DNA from: an uncultured Veillonella sp.
GTDB taxonomy: Bacteria; Bacillota; Negativicutes; Veillonellales; Veillonellaceae
DNA length: 64,000 nucleotides
Reading direction: 5' to 3'
Assembly (NCBI RefSeq): GCF_934230905.1
Contig: NZ_CAKQFJ010000002.1
Coordinates: 1-64,000, forward strand
The translations under genes were made by a program, and so were the position numbers. The notes under the pieces are model-generated. The model did no database searches. It saw only the letters and a list, made by a program, of their open reading frames with translations, and was not told the origin of the DNA. Positions 1 to 7,958 of this stretch are shown in pieces (positions within the stretch are counted from its first letter, which is position 1; every line of letters begins with the position of its first letter).

Positions 1-24
1 ACTTTTTACTAAGAGCTATTTTTA

Positions 25-627
25 TCATAAATTTATATTTTCTAGCGGATTTCCAAGACGATCTAATAATTGTCCCATTCGTTCTTTTGGTTTTCCATGT
101 TCTGCATACCAATCGATTAATATATCGGCAGCCTTCTTTGCTTGTTCAACCGATAATTTACGCATTAAAATTTTCCCTGCTTCAGGGCGCATACCGGTAT
201 TACCACCTACGGCGAGCATAAAGCCTTGAGATGTACCGATAAAAGCGATATCTTTGACCATAGCATCAGGACAGTTACGACCACAACCACTAATACCTAT
301 TTTACATTTGTGACTTGTTTTACGACCGTAATGTTTACGTTCTATATAGTCTGCTAATTCATCGGTTTCCATTTGACCATTTTTACATTTACCTTTGCCC
401 ACACAAGCAATCAATGAATTGACACCTCTATGAATAACAGTTGTTACACCATCAGGTAATTCTGATATAAGTGCTTCCTTATCATCCTTTTCAATGCCAG
501 TAATTTGTATCCCCGTCACTACATGTCTAAAAGAACCACCATATTTTTCAGCTAGACCGATGCATGCTTTCATTTGCTCTAATGAAAATTGATTATGCAA
601 ACCATGTAATATTACAGATGTCTTCAT
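25..627 (-). CDS. Nitrite/sulfite reductase-like siroheme [4Fe-4S] domain protein
   Basis: This 200-residue protein carries the cysteine pattern of the nitrite/sulfite reductase hemoprotein domain: Cys75-x5-Cys81 and Cys115-x3-Cys119, the latter inside GCGRNCPDAM. In the family these four cysteines hold a [4Fe-4S] cluster bridged to siroheme. It has only one reductase half (full enzymes exceed 400 residues), so it resembles the short stand-alone proteins of anaerobes, whose electron acceptor is often unproven. I infer a small sulfite- or nitrite-type redox protein but cannot name the substrate. The start has a strong SD (GGAGGAAAG). It lies 81 bp after hemW, and that gap holds two palindromes, so it may have its own regulated promoter. 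Confidence 0.8.
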   Translation of the reverse strand: MKTSVILHGLHNQFSLEQMKACIGLAEKYGGSFRHVVTGIQITGIEKDDKEALISELPDGVTTVIHRGVNSLIACVGKGKCKNGQMETDELADYIERKHYGRKTSHKCKIGISGCGRNCPDAMVKDIAFIGTSQGFMLAVGGNTGMRPEAGKILMRKLSVEQAKKAADILIDWYAEHGKPKERMGQLLDRLGNPLENINL

Positions 628-638
628 CTTTCCTCCTC

Positions 639-685
639 AATAAGCATGCTTATTCATCATCATCCTATTTATCCTAACATGTTAG
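639..685 (-). promoter_or_regulatory. Two perfect palindromes upstream of the siroheme-type gene (candidate operators)
   Basis: AATAAGCATGCTTATT at 639-654 is a perfect 16-bp palindrome that sits just upstream of the SD of the reductase-like gene. CTAACATGTTAG at 674-685 is a perfect 12-bp palindrome 19 bp further upstream. Both are centred on CATG. Their position between hemW and the gene suggests a dimeric repressor or activator site pair; this is inference, and no known regulator consensus was recognised. Confidence 0.45.
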
Positions 686-708
686 TTATTGAGAAACTGT
701 GAAAAATC

Positions 709-1887
709 TTACTCATTTATAAATTGACTGAACACATAATTGCCGTGTTTAGCACCTTCTGGCGTAAGATAATATAAGTTGCCATCTTTTATAATTAAAT
801 TCTTTTCAATTAGATCATCTAAAATAGAGCCATAAATATATTCTAATCGTACATTAAATCTGTTAACAAAATCGACTGTATTGATTCCCCACTTGGTTCG
901 TAAGTTTAAAAAACAATAATCTTCTCTAGATCTCTTGGAGTCTATAATTTCCTCTTCAATAACGGGAAATTCAAAGCAGTCTATTTTTCTAGCATAAGGC
1001 ATGACATTGCGATTATTAGCTCTTCTTACTCCATCAAAAAATGAATGAGCACCAACACCAAAACCTAAATAATCACAATATTGCCAATATTTTAGATTAT
1101 GTTTACTATAGGACTTATCTTTTGCAAAATTTGATATTTCATAACGTTCAAATCCTAAATCTTGAACCCCTTGTATCATCATTTCATACATCGTATCCTC
1201 TGTTGATTCATCAGGTAAAGAAATGAGTCCTTTATTAACTAAATGATATAATCGTGTTCCCCGTTCTACTTGTAAACTATAGGTAGAAATATGATTAATA
1301 GGTAATGTACTAACAATATCTAAATTTTTATTAATTTCATCAAATGTTTGATTCGGTAATCCATATATTAAATCAATATTAATATCTTGAAATCCTACAT
1401 CAAATGCCCATTGAACAACATCAATAGCCGCTTTAGAATTATGACTTCGATGTAAACGTAATAGAGAAGTGTCATCAAATGTTTGAACACCAAAACTGAT
1501 ACGAGAAAATCCTAATTTATACAACTCCTTTAAATAAGATTTATCTACTTCTCCAGGATTTGATTCGATAGTAAATTGACAATCAGGAGATATATTATAG
1601 GTATTTTTAACTGTATTCAAAATTTGTTCCAATTGTAATAAGGACAATTCTGTAGGTGTACCACCACCTAAATATACAGTATCTACAAGTTTAGTACGAG
1701 AATTAGAATATGTATCACCAAACATAATCATTTCTTGAACTAAAGCATATAAATAAGTATCGTAGTATTCCTCTAAATTTTGATATGCAGGAAAGTCACA
1801 ATATATACATTTTTGTTTGCAAAACGGGATATGGATGTAAATCCCCATATCCCGCTGTACAAACAAATCATTACAATTTGTTTCCAT
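709..1887 (-). CDS. hemW: Radical SAM heme chaperone HemW (coproporphyrinogen III oxidase-like)
   Basis: A radical SAM protein of 392 residues with the CxxxCxxC cluster motif at Cys23, Cys27 and Cys30, preceded by the family's YIHIPFC signature, and GGGTPT at residues 74-79 for SAM binding. HemW proteins were long annotated as oxygen-independent coproporphyrinogen oxidase but act as heme-binding chaperones. The gene starts one base after the lepA stop, and the lepA-hemW pair is a common Firmicutes arrangement. A shorter start at Met14 (MGIYIHIPF) matches the usual HemW N-terminus and is possible, although the first ATG has the better SD (AAAGGTAG). Confidence 0.93.
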   Translation of the reverse strand: METNCNDLFVQRDMGIYIHIPFCKQKCIYCDFPAYQNLEEYYDTYLYALVQEMIMFGDTYSNSRTKLVDTVYLGGGTPTELSLLQLEQILNTVKNTYNISPDCQFTIESNPGEVDKSYLKELYKLGFSRISFGVQTFDDTSLLRLHRSHNSKAAIDVVQWAFDVGFQDINIDLIYGLPNQTFDEINKNLDIVSTLPINHISTYSLQVERGTRLYHLVNKGLISLPDESTEDTMYEMMIQGVQDLGFERYEISNFAKDKSYSKHNLKYWQYCDYLGFGVGAHSFFDGVRRANNRNVMPYARKIDCFEFPVIEEEIIDSKRSREDYCFLNLRTKWGINTVDFVNRFNVRLEYIYGSILDDLIEKNLIIKDGNLYYLTPEGAKHGNYVFSQFINE

Positions 1888-1888
1888 A

Positions 1889-3688
1889 TTAATCTTCTAC
1901 CTTTAAAATTGCCATAAATGCTTCTTGTGGAATTTCTACAGAACCAACTGCTTTCATACGTTTCTTACCAGCTTTTTGTTTTTCTAGCAATTTACGTTTA
2001 CGAGAAATATCACCGCCGTAACATTTTGCTAATACATCCTTACGCCAAGCTTTTACAGTTTCCCGAGCTACAATTTTGGTTCCAACAGCTGCTTGAATAG
2101 GAATTTCAAACATTTGACGAGGAATTAATTCTTTTAATTTCTCAGCTAATGCACGGCCACGTGTAGCAGCGCGATCCTTATGAACGATGATAGATAATGC
2201 ATCTACAGGTTCTCCATTTAACAAGATATCCATCTTAACCATTGGAGATTGTTTATAACCAATCAATTCATAATCAAGAGATGCATACCCCTTTGTAGCA
2301 GATTTTAATTTATCAAAGTAATCATAAATGATTTCGCTCAATGGTAAGTGATATACAACGGATACACGCGACTCATCCAAGTATTCCATGGATTGATATT
2401 CGCCACGTTTATCTTGCGATAATTCCATAATAGTACCAACAAAATCCTTAGGTACAATGGTTGTAGCCTTAACATATGGTTCTTCAATATAATCGATTTC
2501 CGTTGGAGGTGGTAACTTAGCAGGATTATCCACTTCTAGCATTTCCCCATTTGTTTTATATACCTTGTAGTTAACAGATGGAGCCGTAGTGATAAGTGTT
2601 AGATTATATTCACGCTCTAAGCGCTCTTGAATAACATCCATATGTAGTAAGCCTAAGAAACCACAACGGAAACCAAAGCCGAGAGCCAAGGATGTTTCTG
2701 CTTCATATTCTAAGGCAGCATCATTAAGCTGTAATTTTTCTAATGCATCACGAAGATTTTCGTAGTCTTTAGACTCGGTAGGGTAGAGACCACAATATAC
2801 CATAGATACAGCCTTACGGTAACCTGGTAATGGTTCAGGTGCAGGATTATCAGCTAATGTTACCGTATCACCTACGTGACAGTCAGCTACATTCTTAATG
2901 CTAGCAGCAATACAGCCAACAGAGCCACATGGTAATTCCTGAACAGGTACAAGATTGGGAGTAAAGATACCAAGTTCTGTTACATCAAAATCTTTTTTAT
3001 CATGCATCATGCGAATAGTATCTTTCGCTTTAATAGTACCTTCTTTTACGCGTACATAGGCAATAGCACCTTTATAAGCATCAAAGCGGCTATCAAAAAT
3101 CAATGCCCGTGTTGGTTCATCAGATTTATCTGGTGGTGCAGGTACCTTATTTACAATGGCTTCCAAAATATCTGGGATACCAATACCAGATTTAGCAGAA
3201 CATAAAACTGCTTCTGATGCATCTAAACCAATGATATCCTCAATTTCTTGTTTAACTCGATCAGGATCTGCGGAAGGCAAATCAATTTTGTTAATAACAG
3301 GAATGATTTCAAGATCATGTTCTAAAGCGAGATACACATTCGCCAACGTTTGAGCTTCTACACCTTGTGCCGCATCTACCACAAGCAATGCCCCTTCACA
3401 AGCTGCAAGAGAACGAGATACTTCATAGCTGAAATCCACATGGCCTGGTGTATCAATAAGGTTCAAGATATATTCTTCACCATCTTGAGCTTTATATAAG
3501 ATACGAACAGATTGCGCTTTAATAGTAATACCACGTTCCCGTTCAAGATCCATGGAATCCAATACTTGAGCTTCCATTTCTCGTTTTTGTAGAGTACCAG
3601 TATATTCAATTAATCTATCAGCGATGGTAGATTTACCATGGTCGATATGAGCTATAATACAGAAGTTTCTAATCTTTTTCGTTGACAT
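1889..3688 (-). CDS. lepA: Elongation factor 4 (LepA), back-translocating GTPase
   Basis: This 599-residue translational GTPase has the LepA layout: G1 AHIDHGKST at 13-21, DTPGH at 79-83, NKID at 133-136, then EF-G-like domains II, III and V and the LepA-specific C-terminal domain rich in Lys/Arg. Length matches the family. EF4 binds stalled or initiating ribosomes. The start MSTKKIRNFC is fixed by conservation and by an in-frame TGA six codons upstream. The SD lies 31 bases before the ATG, separated from it by a perfect hairpin (see the separate entry). It is followed by hemW and preceded by mnmA with a 38-base gap. Confidence 0.97.
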   Translation of the reverse strand: MSTKKIRNFCIIAHIDHGKSTIADRLIEYTGTLQKREMEAQVLDSMDLERERGITIKAQSVRILYKAQDGEEYILNLIDTPGHVDFSYEVSRSLAACEGALLVVDAAQGVEAQTLANVYLALEHDLEIIPVINKIDLPSADPDRVKQEIEDIIGLDASEAVLCSAKSGIGIPDILEAIVNKVPAPPDKSDEPTRALIFDSRFDAYKGAIAYVRVKEGTIKAKDTIRMMHDKKDFDVTELGIFTPNLVPVQELPCGSVGCIAASIKNVADCHVGDTVTLADNPAPEPLPGYRKAVSMVYCGLYPTESKDYENLRDALEKLQLNDAALEYEAETSLALGFGFRCGFLGLLHMDVIQERLEREYNLTLITTAPSVNYKVYKTNGEMLEVDNPAKLPPPTEIDYIEEPYVKATTIVPKDFVGTIMELSQDKRGEYQSMEYLDESRVSVVYHLPLSEIIYDYFDKLKSATKGYASLDYELIGYKQSPMVKMDILLNGEPVDALSIIVHKDRAATRGRALAEKLKELIPRQMFEIPIQAAVGTKIVARETVKAWRKDVLAKCYGGDISRKRKLLEKQKAGKKRMKAVGSVEIPQEAFMAILKVED

Positions 3689-3726
3689 ACTATGTGAACA
3701 AGTTCAAGGAACTTGTATTCTCCTTT
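3689..3726 (-). promoter_or_regulatory. lepA ribosome-binding region with a hairpin between SD and ATG
   Basis: The only good SD for lepA, AAAGGAG, is at 3720-3726, directly after the mnmA stop, 31 bases from the ATG. Between them lies ACAAGTTC-CTT-GAACTTGT (3698-3716), a perfect 8-bp hairpin. Folding it out would leave an effective spacing of about 12 bases. No alternative in-frame start exists upstream. This may be a structure-assisted ribosome-binding site. Confidence 0.6.
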
Positions 3727-4788
3727 CTAACATACGCGATCGATAACAGCACCTCCTAATAATTGAGTGCCATTATAAAAGGCTACGGACTGACCTGGTG
3801 TAATAGCCCGTTGTGGTTCATCAAAAATAACCTCCATCGTATCATCGTCTAAAATACGTGCTGTACAAGGTGAAGGATTGGCTGCGTATCGAATTTTACC
3901 TTCCGCCTTCAATTCTTTATGAATTGTACCATCTAGAAAATTATAAAACTTACAAATCATACGATTTGTAAAAAGTCGTTCATTAGGCCCTACAATAACT
4001 TCATTGCGTTCACCATTAAAGCCAATAACATATAAAGGGTGTTTATAGGCAATGCCTAGACCTTTGCGTTGACCGATGGTGTAATTAAATAAACCGTTAT
4101 GTTTTCCTAATACTTCACCAGCCTCTGTAACAATATTGCCAGATTTTGGGGTAGCCTTCATTTCTTCTACCACGAGTTTTTGGTAGTTACCATGCGGCAA
4201 AAAACAAATATCTACACTATCCGGTTTTTTCGCTACTGGCAAATTATATTCAGCAGCTAATTTACGTGTTTCAGTCTTACATTGCCCACCCAATGGGAAC
4301 ATTAGGTGACTCAAAATACGTTGGTTCATATTGTACATAACATAACTTTGATCCTTTGTAGGGTCAACACCTTTATGCAATTCATATAAACCTGTTTCTT
4401 CATTAAAATTAACTTGTGCATAATGACCTGTTACCATATGTGTGGCCCCAAGTTCAAGAGCACGATTGAGCATCAAATCAAATTTGATGTTCTTGTTACA
4501 AAATACACAAGGATTTGGTGTACGACCATAGGCATATTCTTTTACGAAGTAATCTACTACATTCTCGTAGAACACATCGCGCGCATCGATAACATGATGC
4601 TCAATACCAAGAAAATCACACATCTTCTTAGCATCTGTTACAGCAAGAGGAACCTCATCATAAGGCGTGCCACTCACCCACAGCCATAGGGTAATACCAA
4701 ATACTTTATAGCCTTGTTTTTGTAGCATTGCAGCAGTCAAAGAACTGTCCACACCACCACTCATAGCTACAGCGATAACTTTTTCCAT
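3727..4788 (-). CDS. mnmA: tRNA-specific 2-thiouridylase MnmA
   Basis: MnmA thiolates U34 of tRNA-Lys, -Glu and -Gln using ATP and a persulfide. The 353-residue protein shows the PP-loop SGGVDSS at 10-16, the nucleophile Cys94 in NPCVFCN and the persulfide Cys195 in DICFLPHG. I place the start at 4788 (MEKVIAVAMSGG) because AAAGGAG lies just upstream; the frame extends ten codons further (to 4818) without an SD. The gene has its own promoter and a structured leader, and is followed by lepA. Confidence 0.96.
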   Translation of the reverse strand: MEKVIAVAMSGGVDSSLTAAMLQKQGYKVFGITLWLWVSGTPYDEVPLAVTDAKKMCDFLGIEHHVIDARDVFYENVVDYFVKEYAYGRTPNPCVFCNKNIKFDLMLNRALELGATHMVTGHYAQVNFNEETGLYELHKGVDPTKDQSYVMYNMNQRILSHLMFPLGGQCKTETRKLAAEYNLPVAKKPDSVDICFLPHGNYQKLVVEEMKATPKSGNIVTEAGEVLGKHNGLFNYTIGQRKGLGIAYKHPLYVIGFNGERNEVIVGPNERLFTNRMICKFYNFLDGTIHKELKAEGKIRYAANPSPCTARILDDDTMEVIFDEPQRAITPGQSVAFYNGTQLLGGAVIDRVC

Positions 4789-4903
4789 ACTTTCTCCTTT
4801 TAATGATCGCTTGATCATAAAACTAATCAGGGTGAAAGCCTGACGTGTAAAACACTAATTCGGTGTAAAAGTCCGAGTAGTATTGCTATGAAATTATAGC
4901 AAT
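4789..4903 (-). other. Multi-hairpin 5' leader of mnmA
   Basis: From the predicted transcription start the leader reads as five consecutive hairpins: 4882-4903 (8-bp stem), 4860-4876 (TCGG/CCGA), 4845-4855 (GTGT/ACAC), 4827-4843 (TCAGG/CCTGA) and 4804-4817 (TGATC/GATCA, just before the SD). The middle three have similar loops, read on the minus strand as ACTTTTACA, TTT and CTTTCAC. No known riboswitch family was recognised. It may be a structured regulatory leader, possibly protein- or tRNA-responsive (inference). Confidence 0.45.
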
Positions 4904-4907
4904 TTAT

Positions 4908-4936
4908 ATTATAGCCTAGAATTAGGTATATTGAAA
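4908..4936 (-). promoter_or_regulatory. Promoter of mnmA-lepA-hemW
   Basis: On the minus strand TTTCAA (4931-4936) and TATAAT (4908-4913) are separated by 17 bases. The -10 is perfect. The predicted start falls at about 4901, at the foot of the first leader hairpin. Confidence 0.65.
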
Positions 4937-4941
4937 AGATT

Positions 4942-4979
4942 TGAAACGAAAGAACCTCTTTCTATTAAAGAAAGAGATT
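4942..4979 (-). terminator. Terminator after the methionine gamma-lyase-like gene
   Basis: An 11-bp stem (4953-4963 with 4969-4979, one G-U pair) is followed on the minus strand by the T-rich tail CTTTCGTTTC. It lies just after the stop at 4987 and just before the mnmA promoter. The tail is interrupted, so efficiency is uncertain. Confidence 0.5.
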
Positions 4980-4986
4980 CTAAATT

Positions 4987-6225
4987 TTATTTATGTTTTA
5001 ATAATTCCTCTGCAGCACCTAAAATACCGAGCATAGAATGTTCGAATACGAGGCCTCCTTGCATAAAAATTGTATACGGAAGGCGAACAGGACCATCAGC
5101 ACTTAATTCAATGGATGAGCCTTGCACAAAAGTACCACCTGCCATGATGATTTTATCTTCGTACCCAGGCATATCACCAGGAATAGGATGTACATGAGCA
5201 TCAACAGGAGAATATGCTTGCATCCCCACACAGAAGTGTTCCATTTCTTCGCCGTTTTTAAGATTAATGGCTTGAATTAAATCATACCGATTCGCATCTA
5301 CCTTAGGAAATACATCGTAACCCAATATTTCACCAACTGCAGCCGTATATACAGCCCCTTTTAACGCTTGTAGTACTACATGAGGAGCCATAAATAAGCC
5401 TTGGAAGAATAGACGATAGCCAGGAGCATAGGAACCCATATGATCACCAAGCCCTGGAGCCGTCAATTGATATGATGCATCTTCAACTAAATCCTCACGG
5501 CCCACGATATAGCCACCGGTTGGTGCTAAACCACCGCCAGCATTTTTGATGAGAGAACCTGCCATGATATCAGCACCGACCTCTAATGGCTCTTGAAGCT
5601 CTGTAAATTCACCGTAGCAATTATCTACAAAGCAAATGGTTTCCGAATTCTTAGCTTTCACAACATCAACGATCGCTTTAATATCCACAATCGACAATGG
5701 CTCACGCGTACTATACCCACGAGAACGTTGGATAACCACAGCACGTGTATTGGAATTTACAGCCTGTCCTATAGCGTCCAAATCATAGGTATTATTGTTA
5801 AGCGGTACTTCTGTATAGGTAAATCCTTTTTCTACCAAAGACCCTCTTACTGGACGAGTACTACCAATCACGGACTGCATTGTATCATAAGGAGCTCCAA
5901 CGGCATAAATAAATTCAGTTCCTTTAGAGCCATTTCCCATAATAGCCATCAGTGTAGTGGCTAATGCGTGAGTACCCGATACAAAATGTGGGCGTACGAG
6001 AGCCTTTTCGCCTTTGAATACATAGGCAAATACTTCATCTAATTTTTCACGGCCTACATCGTTATAACCATAACCAGTTGTGCCTGTAAAATGATAATCA
6101 GATACTTGACACTCTTTAAATGCTTCTAATACCTTTTTCGTATTTGCTAATGCAATAGGTTCAAATTTTTTGAATTGTGGTTCCGCCATTTCAAGGGCTT
6201 TACTACGTATTTCTTCTAATGTCAT
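4987..6225 (-). CDS. Methionine gamma-lyase family PLP-dependent protein (aluminum resistance protein family)
   Basis: A 412-residue fold-type I PLP enzyme of the Firmicutes family often labelled aluminum resistance protein or YnbB. GSLIKNAGGG contains the likely Schiff-base Lys227, and DNCYGEF (201-207) contains the Asp that pairs with the PLP pyridine nitrogen. The family is related to cystathionine gamma-lyases, but its physiological substrate is not settled and the aluminum phenotype is a historical label. The gene is the last of the PHP-to-miaA run, 17 bases after miaA, and is followed by a terminator. The neighbourhood with miaA matches other Firmicutes. Confidence 0.88.
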   Translation of the reverse strand: MTLEEIRSKALEMAEPQFKKFEPIALANTKKVLEAFKECQVSDYHFTGTTGYGYNDVGREKLDEVFAYVFKGEKALVRPHFVSGTHALATTLMAIMGNGSKGTEFIYAVGAPYDTMQSVIGSTRPVRGSLVEKGFTYTEVPLNNNTYDLDAIGQAVNSNTRAVVIQRSRGYSTREPLSIVDIKAIVDVVKAKNSETICFVDNCYGEFTELQEPLEVGADIMAGSLIKNAGGGLAPTGGYIVGREDLVEDASYQLTAPGLGDHMGSYAPGYRLFFQGLFMAPHVVLQALKGAVYTAAVGEILGYDVFPKVDANRYDLIQAINLKNGEEMEHFCVGMQAYSPVDAHVHPIPGDMPGYEDKIIMAGGTFVQGSSIELSADGPVRLPYTIFMQGGLVFEHSMLGILGAAEELLKHK

Positions 6226-6242
6226 TCTCTATCCTTTATCTA

Positions 6243-7166
6243 TTAAAAACTTGAGTCAATTATATTACAAGCCATACCATAAATTTCGGCTTCTGTTGTG
6301 TGTGAATCTATGGTAATCCATTCTATGTACGGCATACGTTTATACCAGGTAATCTGCCGTTTTGCAAAGTGACGCGTATTTTTCTGAATTAAATCTACAC
6401 ATGCGTCATAACTGATTAATCCTTCTAAATACTGAACAACCTCTTTATAGCCAATACCTTTAAAAGCCTGACAATTTGAATTTACTCCATTTTTTAGTAA
6501 TTGTTTAACTTCATCCACTAGACCTTTTTCAAACATAATTTCTACGCGACGATTGATTCGATTATATAAATCACTTCGCTCTCGCTGTAATCCAATAACT
6601 GGGCCTCTATATGATAATCCCTCTTTAGTTTGTCTAGTTAATGACTCATAATCACCAGCAGTCATTAACTCAATAGCGCGGTACAAACGATGTTTATCGG
6701 TATATCTAATTTCTACTCCACCTTTTTCAGCTAAATTCTGAGCATATTGACGTAAACCATCTAAGCCATATTTAGCATATAATTCATCTAATTCGTTTCT
6801 TAGCGCTGTATTAGGTTTTATATCATTAAAATTATAGTTCTCTAATAAAGATTGAACATATAAACCAGTCCCACCAGATAAGATTGGCAAAACATGGTTA
6901 TCATTTAATTGATCTATTAATGATTGAGCTTGTTGTTGAAAAATAGAAACACTGTAATCATCGTTCGGTTCTAAAATATTTATAAGATGATGTGGAATAG
7001 TGTCCAATTCATCAAAGGTAGGCTTAGCAGTACCAATATCTAAATGTTTATATACCTGATACGCATCTCCAGAAATTACTTCACCGTTATACCGTTTTGC
7101 TAATGCTAATGTTAGATCAGTCTTTCCTACAGCAGTAGGACCTACAATTGTTACTAATTTTTTCAT
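6243..7166 (-). CDS. miaA: tRNA dimethylallyltransferase MiaA
   Basis: MiaA transfers a dimethylallyl group to A37 of tRNAs that read UNN codons. The protein has 307 residues with the P-loop GPTAVGKT at 9-16, the DAYQVY motif at 34-39 (usually DSxQVY) followed by DIGTAKP, and RxxxRxE-type residues near 200. Its ATG overlaps the stop of the upstream methyltransferase by four bases (ATGA), implying translational coupling. MiaB, which methylthiolates the same base after MiaA acts, is encoded in the same run at 12541-13857. Confidence 0.96.
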   Translation of the reverse strand: MKKLVTIVGPTAVGKTDLTLALAKRYNGEVISGDAYQVYKHLDIGTAKPTFDELDTIPHHLINILEPNDDYSVSIFQQQAQSLIDQLNDNHVLPILSGGTGLYVQSLLENYNFNDIKPNTALRNELDELYAKYGLDGLRQYAQNLAEKGGVEIRYTDKHRLYRAIELMTAGDYESLTRQTKEGLSYRGPVIGLQRERSDLYNRINRRVEIMFEKGLVDEVKQLLKNGVNSNCQAFKGIGYKEVVQYLEGLISYDACVDLIQKNTRHFAKRQITWYKRMPYIEWITIDSHTTEAEIYGMACNIIDSSF

Positions 7167-7957
7167 TGTAACTCCTTGTTACTGTATACACCATAACCAA
7201 TTCGACTATATTTTCCCCCCACCCATTTAGATGGTGAAAAATCCTGAAATATAGAGCTAAAAGGACGTTCTTTAATAATAAATCCTAATCGGCTAACACG
7301 CTTAGCCTCTTTTATTATAGATTTTGTAATTTTACCTTCCGAAGTATGTCCACGTAATGGTTTAAATTGTGGGCTTTCCTCAATAGGTACTTCAAACATA
7401 GGGTCAAAATATAGTATATCTACACTATGATTAGGCAACGCCTGTAAATAGCTTTCAAAATTATCATAACGAGCATCAATACGCCGTAATGCATTAGTTA
7501 CAGAAATATCTTCATGTGTAAAGGACTTCAACCCAAACCATGTAGATAACCATATAGGAAATGATGCTTCTACCCCTATTATATGAGCATTAGGAAATGC
7601 ATAGGACATGATGATACTATCACTGCCTAGACCTAGGGTACAGTCGATTATAGAAAATGCATCAGATGATTCATCTATAAGCGAACCTACAGCTTTTACG
7701 AGGTGGTCATCTTCGCCCCTTTGTAAACGTAAAATACGCAATTGGGCCATAGATAAATGAAACCTATGTTCCTGGTTCTCGTTAAAATAAATTGTCAATT
7801 GATTCTTAGAGATAACAGCAACAGGCATATCCGATAGCAATAACTCAGAAATAGGCTTCTTATGACGCTCTCTATATGCAAGATTTAATGAATCAGCTAG
7901 TTCTTTTGTTTCTTCTTTCACCGATAAGGATGCTTTTTGTGAAGTAGTAATAATCAT
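7163..7957 (-). CDS. Class I SAM-dependent methyltransferase, RsmJ-like
   Basis: This 264-residue protein shows SAM motif I IDCTLGLGSDS at 104-114, an acidic ribose-binding Glu130, and YFDPMF at 183-188, a variant of the N-methyltransferase (D/N)PP(Y/F) motif typical of the RsmJ family, which methylates a 16S rRNA guanine at N2 in E. coli. The N-terminal 90 residues are not recognised. I infer an rRNA or other guanine N2 methyltransferase; the target is not proven. It sits one base from mutL and overlaps miaA by four bases, inside a nucleic-acid maintenance operon. Confidence 0.8.
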   Translation of the reverse strand: MIITTSQKASLSVKEETKELADSLNLAYRERHKKPISELLLSDMPVAVISKNQLTIYFNENQEHRFHLSMAQLRILRLQRGEDDHLVKAVGSLIDESSDAFSIIDCTLGLGSDSIIMSYAFPNAHIIGVEASFPIWLSTWFGLKSFTHEDISVTNALRRIDARYDNFESYLQALPNHSVDILYFDPMFEVPIEESPQFKPLRGHTSEGKITKSIIKEAKRVSRLGFIIKERPFSSIFQDFSPSKWVGGKYSRIGYGVYSNKELQ

Positions 7958-7958
7958 A

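Noticed and set aside
4820..4880. Plus-strand segment resembling parts of an FMN riboswitch (CAGGGTGAAA and a later TCGGTGTAAAAGTCCGA)
   Set aside because: It lacks the rest of the RFN core, and no plus-strand gene follows. The same bases are better explained as hairpins of the minus-strand mnmA leader.
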